DNA of 64,000 bases from Bacillus cereus G9842 (GCF_000021305.1 NC_011772.1:3386001-3450000), one strand, 5' to 3'. Counted from the first letter of the stretch, positions 27,723 through 37,289 are shown. Notes: generated from the sequence alone by a model not told the origin. Translations and numbers: made by a program.

Positions 27723-27758
27723 AATTTCATTTCGTAAACATTAGGATAGCGATTAAAT

Positions 27759-27858
27759 TTTATCCCGCGTTAACGGGCGCCCGTAAAAGCCCGATTGGTG
27801 AGGGCTGATAATCAGTCGGGGATGAACAAAACCTCCACTGATTACAGTTTCACTTTAT
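27759..27858 (+). repeat. bcr1-like repeat, short variant
   Basis: The 100-bp element is bounded by TTTAT at both ends, begins ATCCCGCG with a CCCG/CGGG hairpin, and contains GCCCGATTGGTGAGGGCTGAT and ends ATTACAGTTTCACTTTAT. These are features of bcr1, a mobile-element-like repeat specific to the B. cereus group, normally ~155 bp. It shares its GATTGGTGAGGGCTGAT core with the element at 62937-63063. Confidence 0.72.
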
Positions 27859-27952
27859 TAACATATCATTTAATCCATTAGATAATTATATTTGGAACAG
27901 CCCTTAATTTTTAAAGAGCAATCCAAAATTGTAAACTATCTTTTTCAGCTTA

Positions 27953-29329
27953 TCATTTATTCAAAACTGGCTTCCAAAGCGATAAAGCAAAAATCCAATT
28001 TGAGTCGCCATTTCCTTGATGATTTTGAACCGCTTCGTACACTTTCCCCTCATGTACTACTCTATCACCTTTAGTATATGCTTTTCTTGCATCCCATTTT
28101 TCATATGCGGAATTCTCTGACTTTGTTGTTACATTCAAAACATCACTTCTACTAGATTCATTTCCAGCTAAATCAACCGCCGTCACTACATAATTATACG
28201 ATGTATTAGCCTTCAAATCTTTATCCATAAAGGATGTATTAGCCGCTGTTCCAATTTTATTCATAACCCCAGCGCTTTCTCTATATACAATATAATGGTC
28301 AACACCTACATTATCTTCTGACGGACTCCACATTAAATCAACAGTTGTCGATGTTGTACCCATACTATGTAATCCTTTTGGTTGAGTTGGAGCCTCTATA
28401 TCGGGGATTGTATGTGTTGTCTTAACCTTCAGTTTTTCACTTTCTTTTGATATGTTTCCAGCAGAGTCTAATGCCTTTATTGTATAAGTATATTCCGTAT
28501 CTGCTTTTAATTTTTTATCAATAAAAGTTGTACCTGGTACCGTATCAATTACTTCTCCATTACGTAACACTTGATATTCTTTTACACCTATATTATCAGT
28601 GGAAGCCTTCCATGTTATTTCAACACTATTGGCAGAAACTTTAGAGGCATTTAATTCAGTTGGTTGACTTGGAGCTACTGTATCAGGAGTTTCATTATTT
28701 ACTAAATTTACATCAACTACATTATAAAAAGCATTTGACGTATCTGCTACATCCCATACAGCTAAAATAACATGATAACCATTACGATCAGTTGGTACAT
28801 TAATTGTATGTGTTAAATTATTTGATGCAGCCGAACCGTCATGTTTCACAGTTCCGATTGGTTCTAATTCAGCACGTGTTAATGGTTTGTTAGGATCCCA
28901 TCCCTTTTTTGTAATGTAATAATGCCATTTACTTGTAGAATGTGCTGCTGTATATTTCCATGTAAATGTATTTACTCCACCTTTAATTGTGTTTTTGAAC
29001 CAACGATTTGATGTTTGTTGGTCAAGAATACCTCCAAACAACCCTCCTGCCGAAGCGATTTTCCCATCAATCGGTCCACTATCTGGAAATCCTTTAGGTG
29101 CTTCTAGACTTTGAGGTTCGTACATTACATTTCCACAATTTAAATTTAATACCCCATAATTCTGACTACATAAAGCAGCACGACTACTCGGCTTTTCAAC
29201 AAACCCATGTGCATACGCACTTTGAGGAGCCATTGTGATTGCCGTCATGCCTGCAGCCAAAACACAAGCACCAATCCCCTTTTTACTTGTTCTTAATCTT
29301 TCCAATTTAGATGTTAATTTCAATTTCAT
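27953..29329 (-). CDS. Secreted AA10 lytic polysaccharide monooxygenase with two FnIII domains and a CBM5/12
   Basis: The 458-residue preprotein has a long signal peptide ending SAYA, so the mature protein begins with His (HGFVEKPSSRAALC), the first copper ligand of AA10 enzymes. The second histidine lies in YTAAHSTSKWHYYI. Two fibronectin type III domains follow (about 220-310 and 315-405; each APSQPTEL/APTQPKGL ... NIGV/NVGV), then a C-terminal chitin-binding CBM5/12 (KWDARKAYTKGDRVVHEGKVYEAVQNHQGNGDSNW). It oxidatively cleaves crystalline chitin outside the cell. GGGGGA precedes the ATG. It is monocistronic. Chitin attack suits an insect-associated or soil life. Confidence 0.93.
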   Translation of the reverse strand: MKLKLTSKLERLRTSKKGIGACVLAAGMTAITMAPQSAYAHGFVEKPSSRAALCSQNYGVLNLNCGNVMYEPQSLEAPKGFPDSGPIDGKIASAGGLFGGILDQQTSNRWFKNTIKGGVNTFTWKYTAAHSTSKWHYYITKKGWDPNKPLTRAELEPIGTVKHDGSAASNNLTHTINVPTDRNGYHVILAVWDVADTSNAFYNVVDVNLVNNETPDTVAPSQPTELNASKVSANSVEITWKASTDNIGVKEYQVLRNGEVIDTVPGTTFIDKKLKADTEYTYTIKALDSAGNISKESEKLKVKTTHTIPDIEAPTQPKGLHSMGTTSTTVDLMWSPSEDNVGVDHYIVYRESAGVMNKIGTAANTSFMDKDLKANTSYNYVVTAVDLAGNESSRSDVLNVTTKSENSAYEKWDARKAYTKGDRVVHEGKVYEAVQNHQGNGDSNWIFALSLWKPVLNK

Positions 29330-30618
29330 TTTTGTCCCCCCAATATATTGCTTTCGCTAATATAATAGCAATATAAGGATAAACGAACAAATCATCAATT
29401 AATATATTAATATCTCTCATAAATTGGTGCATTTATTATTATTTTTAATCTCCTATAAAAATAAAGTAAATACAATTACGCAATTTTGTAACATTATGTA
29501 TTAAAAGAAGAATAAAAACTCCGTTTAATTTCACAAAAAATTCAAATATTAAAACAAAAAAATTCCTCATATAGGAAAAATAAATTTTTTATATTACAAA
29601 AAGCAAAAAAGTCTGGAAGAAACCGATTATATCCGTTTCTTCCAGACTTTTTTGCTTTTATACCACTCACAAATCCTTTAACCTTAAACATATACACTTG
29701 AGGTTAAAACACATATAATACCCCTACTAATTCAAACTAACGCTTAATTACTCATAAAATAGCTTAAGGTATCTAGCTTAACTGTATTTTCTTTATTAAT
29801 AGCTATTTTCTATCCTGTATTTCCTTACTTTAAACAAATTATCAAGAGATTGTTAACGTTTAAGAAAAGAGAAAAGATTTAAAATCCCATTTTTAATTAT
29901 CACATTTTAACAATTTATTATGTTATTTTTAGCTAATAAGGCACAGAAACAAAGGATGAACTTCAGTGTGCTTGAGAACGATTTTAGGGTGAAACGTTTA
30001 AAGGGTATTTTAGTACTGAGTTTTTATTAAATGTTCCTGTACCTAATATTTAAATTAACGTATGTCAAAATATTTTACAATACGAGTATTAAACGTTACA
30101 TATTTTTATATAAAATGATACATTTCATCAACACACCTCTTCTGTTCTTTATGATAAATATAGAAAATTCAGCTCTTTAGGATTTAATTTTAGAATTCTC
30201 ATAAAAGTATATAATAGATTAGACACATAATTGTCACAAATTAATAGTTTATCTACTTTATGATTACCTATGAAAACTTTATTACCACTTCAATATTTAC
30301 TGCTAAACTAAAGCACTCTATACCTACAATTTCTTAAAACCCTTTTAAATAATCTTTCAAAAGAGTCGATAGTTTTATATTTTTTATTTTTTTATTGTAC
30401 ATTTGTACATTTGATGTTAGGATTATGCCTATTAAAATTGAATCCTAACGATTCTTCTTTATAATCTCCATGTTTTAATTGTTAAATAAAAATATAGATT
30501 CTGATATATATTTAAAATCAGAACGAAAATGTCGTTATTTTACAATGATGTCGTGGAATACCTTTAGAATGGAAAGATATATGCAACAACGTGTTAAGGG
30601 GTTACAGGGGGAACAAAA
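29330..30618. other. 1.29-kb gene-free region between divergent LPMO and Fic genes
   Basis: No supported coding sequence on either strand. It holds a perfect 25-bp hairpin (29599-29659), tandem TGTACATT units near 30396, and a 9-bp inverted repeat (GTTAGGATT, 30416-30449) upstream of the Fic gene. Confidence 0.5.
29599..29659. terminator. Very strong terminator-like hairpin with no gene ending at it
   Basis: A 25-bp perfect stem (outer AAAAGCAAAAAAGTC, inner GGAAGAAAC) with an 11-nt loop has A- and T-runs built into both arms, so it could stop RNA polymerase on either strand. Confidence 0.7.
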
Positions 30619-31662
30619 ATGAGAGACTTTTTTGATGATAAGTATAAAAATATTGAATTGAAAAGGAGGTTAATAAATTTAATAAGTGAAATTAGCGAAT
30701 TCAAAGGAAAATTAGCTGCTTATCAGGAACAAAACAAGGACATATTTAATAGCTTAGAAAAAACTATACCACTACATTACATAAAAAATTTCACAACTAT
30801 TTACGAGGATATAAAAGTTCCTAATAAAAGATTAAAAGAACTTATTTTAGATGATATCGTACCTCAAAATATTTCGGAAGATGCTATTTTTTGCTATTAT
30901 CAAACACTTTCTTTTGTACATAAAAACTCCTGTACTTTATTAATCAATCCAGCAACTATACAGGAATTACATTTTCAACTAATACATTACATTACCTCTG
31001 ACAGTGCCAAATGGCGTGAAAAACCTTTTATTATTCCAGGAATTCCAGAACATGGAATGCACTTGAATAGTTACCGCATTCTTCCACATGAACTTATTCC
31101 ACAGTTTATGGAGCAATTATGTGATCAATACAACTCATTAAATACTAGTAAGGGGCTTCATTCACTTTTATTAATAGCTCGTTTTATATTAAATTTTTAT
31201 TGCATAGTCCCTTTCAATCAAGGTAATAACAGGTTGGCATTTATGTTAATGCAATTGCTGTTAATTAAGAGTGGACATACATTTGTAAAATATGTATGTT
31301 TGGATAAATATATTAAGAAACATGAATCTGATTATTACAATTCGATTTATAAATCTTCGGTGAATTGGTACTGCGAGGAACATAATAATAGCTTTTGGTT
31401 AAAAACGTTTTTAACCATTATATTAGAGGCTTACAAAGATCTTCATAACACAGTTCTAGATTCTATATGTAAACATACTAAAGTTGAGAGAATTCAGGAT
31501 TTTATACTTAAACAAAAACAACCCTTTACTAAAGAAAGTATTCGTAACACTTATCCAGACATTGCAGAGAGTACAATCAGTAAGGCTTTAAATTCCTTGC
31601 AACTGTTTGGCCATATTAAGCTAGTTACAAAAGGAAGAAATGCAAAGTGGATTAAAATTTGA
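30619..31662 (+). CDS. Fic-fold protein with degenerate active site and C-terminal winged helix
   Basis: The 347-residue protein follows the Fic layout: an alpha-helical N-terminal part, a Fic core (IQELHFQLIHYITSDSAKWREKPFIIPG, HELIPQFMEQLCDQYNSL, LLLIARFILNFYCIVPF) and a C-terminal winged helix (RIQDFILKQKQPFTKESIRNTYPDIAESTISKALNSLQLFGHIKL). The canonical HPFxxGNGR reads VPFNQGNNR (residues 197-205), so the catalytic His is Val and the second Gly of GNG is Asn. AMP transfer is therefore unlikely. It may be a regulator that retained DNA binding. GGGGGAA precedes the ATG. No toxin-antitoxin partner gene is adjacent. Confidence 0.82.
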   Translation: MRDFFDDKYKNIELKRRLINLISEISEFKGKLAAYQEQNKDIFNSLEKTIPLHYIKNFTTIYEDIKVPNKRLKELILDDIVPQNISEDAIFCYYQTLSFVHKNSCTLLINPATIQELHFQLIHYITSDSAKWREKPFIIPGIPEHGMHLNSYRILPHELIPQFMEQLCDQYNSLNTSKGLHSLLLIARFILNFYCIVPFNQGNNRLAFMLMQLLLIKSGHTFVKYVCLDKYIKKHESDYYNSIYKSSVNWYCEEHNNSFWLKTFLTIILEAYKDLHNTVLDSICKHTKVERIQDFILKQKQPFTKESIRNTYPDIAESTISKALNSLQLFGHIKLVTKGRNAKWIKI

Positions 31663-31778
31663 CCATACTTTCAAGACACCTGAGGTTCAAAAATTCAATA
31701 ATAACTTTATCATTGAATTTCATTTTAATTTTAAGCTATTATTACTTTTTTAGTTATTTCTAATTCCAACAAAACAGT

Positions 31779-31818
31779 TTATAGGAAAAGGTCCGCTTCC
31801 CTCCGCCTTTTCCTATAA
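31779..31818 (+). terminator. Hairpin after the Fic gene
   Basis: A 13-bp perfect stem (TTATAGGAAAAGG) with a 14-nt loop lies ~115 bp beyond the stop; no U-tract follows. Confidence 0.5.
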
Positions 31819-31902
31819 TAAAATTAAATATAAACATAGAATAATTGTCGAAAAAAGTCGCATTTTAATATTTTTTCTTTATTTTCTGGTTGTAAACGTT
31901 TC

Positions 31903-31950
31903 ACTTTCATGTTACCATCTTAATCAAACAATAGATGGTAACATGAAAGT
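31903..31950. repeat. 18-bp perfect inverted repeat
   Basis: ACTTTCATGTTACCATCT (31903-31920) and its exact complement (31933-31950) are separated by 12 nt. It sits in the gap between the Fic gene and the ger operon, with no U-tract. Confidence 0.7.
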
Positions 31951-32246
31951 ATTTCTTTCCCTTAGAAACATATAAACGTACGGTAATATCAAGAAAATAA
32001 GGCCAAAGAAATATTTGATACCTACCAAAATAATTAATAGGAATTTTGTTGCGCTATTTTTTCTGATAATTAAGAAAATGCATTTTGTCCCTAAACAAAA
32101 TTTGTTAGTGCGCAAAATTCAAATACACTAGAACACCCAAATAAATGAAAAATGAATTCTTCCTACAAAATTTAGCTGATTAACATAAAGACATCTAAAT
32201 TACTACCTTTATCGCCATCTATTGTTGACAACATATTTACCAACTA

Positions 32247-32276
32247 AAAAAGAACCTATCAAGGGTTCTTTTTATT
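32247..32276 (+). terminator. Rho-independent terminator upstream of the ger operon
   Basis: AAAGAACC, a 6-nt loop, GGGTTCTTTTTATT. No gene ends just before it; it insulates the ger operon. Confidence 0.75.
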
Positions 32277-32413
32277 ATAATCATTCAAATTTCAATTCTA
32301 TCTTAATACTTAAATTTCCACACAAATTACATCTGCTTTTTGCTCTCAATTATTGAATTAATAATATAGCACATCAAATTTATTAATTCTTATCTCCAAT
32401 TAGTTTAAATTAG

Positions 32414-32443
32414 TGAATAAAATTCAATCATATAAAAATAATA
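32414..32443 (+). promoter_or_regulatory. Possible sigma-G promoter of the ger operon
   Basis: TGAATA (32414-32419), 17 bp, then AATAATA (32437-32443) fit the forespore sigma-G pattern (TGAATA, CATACTA) at 5 of 7 positions in the -10. Ger receptor operons are known sigma-G targets. Confidence 0.35.
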
Positions 32444-32481
32444 AATACAACTAATCGTTATATATTAAAGAGGTGTCAATT

Positions 32482-33975
32482 TTGTCCTTAAATGAAGAGA
32501 CCTTAGAAACTAAGACAGATAAAACCATTGAAAAGATTCAAACAAGTAACTTAAAACAACTTAAAAATACACTAGATAATATCTTTGATATTAGTGCAGA
32601 TTTAATTGAACATCCTTTGCAATTAAAAACAAACACGAATATTTTACTATATTATTTTGAAGGCCTTACAGATGGTGTTGCATTAAAAACCAATGTTGTT
32701 ACACCATTATTACAAGAAGTAAATGAAGACAGTCAAATATTTAATTCTAATATTATTGCTACTCATACCAAAATAGTATATACATGGAATGAAATTAAAG
32801 AAGGGTTACTTGAGGGGCAATGTGTACTGTTTATGGAGGGAGAAAAGCGGTCACTTCTAATAAACACAAAAGGCTGGGCAGAAAGGGCGATTCAAGAGCC
32901 AATTTCAGAAGTTACTATTAAAGGATCCCATGATGGATTTATTGAAAATGCCACAAAAAATATAGGTCTTATTCGTCGATATATTCCTTCTACAGAGTTA
33001 AAAATCAAAAAGCTGACGATTGGAGAACGAGCCACTTCTATAGTCTATTTAATTTACTTAGGTGATGTAGCAAACGCAGATGTAGTCCAAGAAATAGAAA
33101 CTAGAATCTGTAAAATCAAAACAGATGCGGTATTAAGTATTGGAGAGCTATCTAATTATACAAAAGATCAAAATTGGACTCCTTTTCCACAGGCTTATTT
33201 AAGCGAACGCCCAGACGCCATTTCAAATCATATACTTGATGGGAAAGTAGCAGTGTTAATGGATAGATCACCTGGTGCAATGGTTGTTCCTATGAATTTG
33301 ATTGGATTTTTTCAAACCCCAGATGACTATAATATTCATTGGCTCATCGCATCATTTTTTCGCTTATTACGATTTGCAGGATTTATTATAGCTATTTTTT
33401 TACCCGCATTTTATATTGCTATAGTCTCTTTTCACTTTGAAATTATTCCTATAGACTTATACACTTCTATTGCAACATCAAGAGTCAAAGTCCCTTTCTC
33501 CCCCTTATTGGAAGCTTTTATAATGGAAATTACACTAGAAATGCTACGTGAAGCTGGCATTCGCTTACCACAACCAATTGGACAAACTATTGGAATCGTT
33601 GGAGGGATTGTAATTGGACAGGCGGCTGTTCAAGCTGGTCTTGTTAGTAACGTTATGGTTATTATCGTATCTATTACAGCCATTGCTTCATTTATTGTTT
33701 CTAATTATGATTTATCAAGTTCTATACGCCTTATCCGTTTTCCAATGATGTTATTGGCTTACTTTTATGGGATTGTAGGTATTGTTAGTGGATTAATGCT
33801 TTTATTTGCTCATTTTGTTTCACTAACTTCCTATGGTTCACCATATGGAATGCCAATCGCACCATTTCGTCTCCAAGAGTTAAAAGATTCTTTTGTAAGA
33901 TTTCCTATTTCGATGATTACCACCCGCTCGAGTACAGGACAGCCGAAACAAAGAAAGAAAAAAGAAGGTGGTTAA
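32482..33975 (+). CDS. Spore germination receptor A subunit (GerA family)
   Basis: The 497-residue GerA-family protein has a soluble N-terminal part (about 1-240, with DISADLIEHPLQL and ILLYYFEGLTDG) and a C-terminal membrane part of about five helices (LLRFAGFIIAIFLPAFYIAI, VKVPFSPLLEAFIMEITLEMLREAGIRLP, IGIVGGIVIGQAAVQAG, RFPMMLLAYFYGIVGI). GerA subunits sit in the inner spore membrane and, with B and C subunits, respond to germinants such as amino acids or nucleosides. TTG at 32482 was preferred because AAAGAGGTG lies ~6 nt before it. The next gene starts 1 bp after the stop. Which named B. cereus receptor this is cannot be settled by eye. Confidence 0.92.
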   Translation: MSLNEETLETKTDKTIEKIQTSNLKQLKNTLDNIFDISADLIEHPLQLKTNTNILLYYFEGLTDGVALKTNVVTPLLQEVNEDSQIFNSNIIATHTKIVYTWNEIKEGLLEGQCVLFMEGEKRSLLINTKGWAERAIQEPISEVTIKGSHDGFIENATKNIGLIRRYIPSTELKIKKLTIGERATSIVYLIYLGDVANADVVQEIETRICKIKTDAVLSIGELSNYTKDQNWTPFPQAYLSERPDAISNHILDGKVAVLMDRSPGAMVVPMNLIGFFQTPDDYNIHWLIASFFRLLRFAGFIIAIFLPAFYIAIVSFHFEIIPIDLYTSIATSRVKVPFSPLLEAFIMEITLEMLREAGIRLPQPIGQTIGIVGGIVIGQAAVQAGLVSNVMVIIVSITAIASFIVSNYDLSSSIRLIRFPMMLLAYFYGIVGIVSGLMLLFAHFVSLTSYGSPYGMPIAPFRLQELKDSFVRFPISMITTRSSTGQPKQRKKKEGG

Positions 33976-33976
33976 C

Positions 33977-35080
33977 ATGGGAAATCTTAAGTTCCAAAAA
34001 GTAACTTTATTCGAATTTATTATTTTCATTCATTCGCTTCAACTTGCATCTGGTATGTTAATTATGCCAAGCCCCCTTGCTACTAATGCTGGCACAGATG
34101 GCTGGATTTCGATCATTCTCGGATGGATAGTTACTTCTATAATCGGGGTATTTATTATATTAATGTTACAAAAAAATCCTAACAAAAATTTCTCACAAAT
34201 CTTAAAAACATACTTTGGTAAATGGATAGGGACAATTCTTTTTCTTGCATATGCCTTTTATCTATTTTTTGCTGGATTTAATACTTTATTAAAGGCAACC
34301 GATATTGTAAAAGTGTGGATATTCCCTTCCACTCCTGCTTATCAAATCACCATATTATTACTATTACCTTTTATTATTTTAACCCTGAGTGGGTTAAGGG
34401 CTCTTACTAGTTATTCTATGCTTGTTTTCTTCTTCACTACTTGGATGCCACTATTTCTTCTTTTTTCACTAAAGACTAACTACAATCCTTTACACCTACT
34501 ACCTATATTTAAAGAAGGATTATACCCTATTGTAAAGGCAACAAAAGAAACCATTACTCCTTATGCTGGCCTAGAAATTGCATATTATATATATCCATTC
34601 TTACAAAAAAAGCAAAAAGCCATAAAAGGACTACTAATAGCGAATACTGGAACCATGTTTTTCTATCTATATGTTACTATTCTTTCTTATATATACTTTA
34701 GTCCAGAGGGGATAAAAGACGTAATCTGGCCAGTATTTCATCTGTTAAAAGGGGTTCGTTTTTCTTTCATGGAACGATTAGAAATTATATATATCGCTTA
34801 CTATTTAATTGTATTTTCCACTACGATATATCCGTATTTATTTTTCAGTTTTGAATCTGTGGCCATTTCACTTCAAAAAAACGCCCGCAATTGGGCGCTG
34901 CTTGCTTTTATGTTATTTATAGTTGGCCTATTTATTTTCCTAAATCCCGATGTGGATCAATATTTGTTTATATATTCTCTTATGGATATCTTAAATGTCG
35001 TTTTCTTTATTCTATTACCAATCTTATTTTTCGCTTACAGTATTCTTTTTACTTGGATTACTAGGAGGAAACAACTTTGA
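33977..35080 (+). CDS. Spore germination receptor B subunit (GerB family, APC-type permease)
   Basis: The 367-residue integral membrane protein has about ten helices. It starts FQKVTLFEFIIFIHSLQLASGMLIMP and contains GWISIILGWIVTSIIGVF and LRALTSYSMLVFFFTTWMPLFLL, typical of GerB subunits, which share the amino acid/polyamine/organocation transporter fold and carry the germinant-binding site. AAGAAGGTGG is 5 nt before the ATG; a GTG three codons earlier was rejected. The 3' end overlaps the start of the C-subunit gene by 4 bp. Confidence 0.92.
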   Translation: MGNLKFQKVTLFEFIIFIHSLQLASGMLIMPSPLATNAGTDGWISIILGWIVTSIIGVFIILMLQKNPNKNFSQILKTYFGKWIGTILFLAYAFYLFFAGFNTLLKATDIVKVWIFPSTPAYQITILLLLPFIILTLSGLRALTSYSMLVFFFTTWMPLFLLFSLKTNYNPLHLLPIFKEGLYPIVKATKETITPYAGLEIAYYIYPFLQKKQKAIKGLLIANTGTMFFYLYVTILSYIYFSPEGIKDVIWPVFHLLKGVRFSFMERLEIIYIAYYLIVFSTTIYPYLFFSFESVAISLQKNARNWALLAFMLFIVGLFIFLNPDVDQYLFIYSLMDILNVVFFILLPILFFAYSILFTWITRRKQL

Positions 35081-36204
35081 TTCGAAAATGGATATGGATT
35101 GTAATTTGTTGTGTATATATAATTGGTTGTAGTCAGAGAATTCCTCTTGAGAAGGTTTCATTAATCCTGTTAATTGGCTTGGATAGAACCCCTAATGGAG
35201 ACATAAAAGTTGGAACAAGCATACCACTCTTTCATCATAAACAGCAAAAAAGTACTATAGAACATTGGACACAAGCATCAACTGTATATACTGGATTCAG
35301 TAAGATAGATACGAAGTTAACGGGCTTTATGACAGCTTCCAAAGCTGAAATCATTTTAATTGGAAAAAAATTAGCGCAAGAAGCAAATTGGTTGCAGGAG
35401 CTTGATTCTTCTTACCGTGACCCTTACGCTACCATTAATGCTAAAGTAGTACTTGTAGATGGACCTGCAGAACAAATTTTTACAATTCATAAGCCTAGTA
35501 AACCATCACTTTCATCTTATATAAATGGTGTAATCGAATCGTCAATTCAAAATAACCAATCCGTCTCTTCTACAATTCAACAATTAATGAGAGAACAAAA
35601 TGAAGAAGGAATGACGCAAACTGTTCCAATTATCAAAAAAACAAAGAATGAAATCGATACAGTAGGAATTGCATTTTTAAATCGAAAAGGGAAATATTTA
35701 ACTCATATCCCTAAAAAAGATGTTAAATTTTTCAATCTTATAAATAAGCAAAAAAGTAGCGGGCGAATGATACTACACCTTGCGCTTCCTCCTAAAAAGT
35801 CCAACAAAAAAACAAACACTTCCATATTCGTACAGAACGCGACAAGGAAGGTAGTTGTTAATTTTCAAAACGGAAAGTTTGTATTTAATCTCGATATTTA
35901 CGCTAATGTAGCTTTAATAGAAAAAACCAATCCGAATTCAATTAAAGGGCACTATGATAATAAAAAAAATATAAATAATTTAAAAAATGCTATTCAAAAA
36001 GAAATTAATAATAATTTACAAAATATGTTATATGAAATACAACAGAATAAAATTGATCCAATCGGATTATCCCAATATGCTAGAGCATTTCAATATAAAG
36101 AGTGGAAAAAAGTAAAAGGAAATTGGTTGCAAGCGTTAGCAGAGGCTAAAATAAATGTAAAGACACACGTCAAAATAAAAGATACTGGAACCATTAGAAA
36201 TTAG
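35077..36204 (+). CDS. Spore germination receptor C subunit (GerC lipoprotein)
   Basis: The 375-residue GerC-family protein has a lipoprotein signal (VYIIGC with Cys 18 as lipidation site), then LEKVSLILLIGLDRTPNGDIKV, TGFSKIDTKLTGFMTASKAEIILIGKKLAQE and the C-terminal KIDPIGLSQYARAFQYKEWKKVKGNW, all family hallmarks. It is anchored on the outer face of the inner spore membrane and completes the receptor. The start is TTG within the GerB stop (TTGA), GGAGG upstream, indicating translational coupling. A terminator follows. Confidence 0.92.
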   Translation: MIRKWIWIVICCVYIIGCSQRIPLEKVSLILLIGLDRTPNGDIKVGTSIPLFHHKQQKSTIEHWTQASTVYTGFSKIDTKLTGFMTASKAEIILIGKKLAQEANWLQELDSSYRDPYATINAKVVLVDGPAEQIFTIHKPSKPSLSSYINGVIESSIQNNQSVSSTIQQLMREQNEEGMTQTVPIIKKTKNEIDTVGIAFLNRKGKYLTHIPKKDVKFFNLINKQKSSGRMILHLALPPKKSNKKTNTSIFVQNATRKVVVNFQNGKFVFNLDIYANVALIEKTNPNSIKGHYDNKKNINNLKNAIQKEINNNLQNMLYEIQQNKIDPIGLSQYARAFQYKEWKKVKGNWLQALAEAKINVKTHVKIKDTGTIRN

Positions 36205-36285
36205 ACTAGTCTATTCTTCTGCTTAAAATTATTTCTAAGTGGAATTTTCCATCTTCTATAATTATTATGTAAAAGATAATAACTC

Positions 36286-36333
36286 AAAGAAAAATCTACT
36301 GGTTAAATGCTAACCAATAGATTTTTCTTTTTT
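36286..36333 (+). terminator. Terminator of the ger operon
   Basis: AAAGAAAAATCTA.TGGTTA and its near-perfect complement with a 5-nt loop are followed by T-rich sequence. Confidence 0.85.
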
Positions 36334-36614
36334 ATCTAAGGATTCTTTTAAAGGCACAACAATTTTACTGTAGTAATCAAGAACTGGTTTCTAATTTAAG
36401 TTACTGGAGAGTATAATCCCTACCAGCTTTCATCCCAATAGCAACTCAATGATATAACATTAAAGATATAATCCCTTAACTTAGGGATTTTGACTTTTCA
36501 AATTTATACCAATGTCTTAGCTCTATGTACTTTGATATATATGTCCACATCAATATGTTATTGCATCATATACTGAATAGATAATTTAAATTACTTTTAA
36601 AAAGGATGATGAGG

Positions 36615-37289
36615 ATGAACCTAGATGATATACAAAAATCCTATGGCGTAATTGTAAGTTTAGGAGGCTTGTGTCAAGTCACTAACCAAATCAAAAGGCA
36701 CCATTTAAGAACATTTTCTGGACCTTTAGATTGGTTTTATTATCCATCACTTTCAGATGTAAACAGATTACTTCAAAATCGATTTGAAAAATTTATGAAG
36801 TTGGAAAATATGGTCATAGAAGGTTCAGAAAGTTACGGTCTTATTGAATCAGAATTTGATAATCAAACTAAATGGGCAGAACGAATTACCTATTGTATAA
36901 AGGACACTTATTATAATTGTTTTTCAATGCATGACTTTCCTATTGACTCAGAAAAGGATTGGAAATCAACCTATCCTTCTTTTAAAGCTAAATTAGACAC
37001 TAGAATTAATCGATTCCTTGAAAAAATAAATAGTAGTGAATCAATTTTATTCATTAGGATTTGGGGAAATCGAGATGAAGCGGTTGAATTAAAAAACGTA
37101 TTATCCGAAATTACAAATAAAGATTTTAATATTCTTATTGTCAATTTTAAGGAGGATATATCTAATATCGTTGAACAAAATTGGGGAATATCGAGGGTTT
37201 GTTCAATTGAACTCCCACGTTATCAGGATAGATGGGAAGGTGATGATTCCGATTGGAATTATATTTTAAATAAAATAACATTAACTTAA
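36615..37289 (+). CDS. DUF1796 putative papain-like cysteine peptidase
   Basis: The 224-residue protein matches DUF1796: VSLGGLCQVTNQIKRHHLRTFSGPLDWF has the conserved Cys and PLDW, with a candidate His in SMHDFP and Asp/Asn in FIRIWGNRDEA further on. The family is annotated as putative cysteine peptidases and often lies in surface polysaccharide loci. ATG at 36615 follows AAAGG by 9 nt; the two upstream ATGs overlap that site. A weak sigma-K-like -10 (CATATACTG near 36567) lies upstream with AC at 18 bp. It is single, with its own terminator, between the ger operon and the CDP-sugar cluster. Confidence 0.8.
   Translation: MNLDDIQKSYGVIVSLGGLCQVTNQIKRHHLRTFSGPLDWFYYPSLSDVNRLLQNRFEKFMKLENMVIEGSESYGLIESEFDNQTKWAERITYCIKDTYYNCFSMHDFPIDSEKDWKSTYPSFKAKLDTRINRFLEKINSSESILFIRIWGNRDEAVELKNVLSEITNKDFNILIVNFKEDISNIVEQNWGISRVCSIELPRYQDRWEGDDSDWNYILNKITLT

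Noticed and set aside
31924..32115. 63-codon minus-strand hydrophobic frame
   Set aside because: No ATG and no ribosome site; its 3' end falls inside an 18-bp inverted repeat. Membrane-like content is common for random AT-rich frames.
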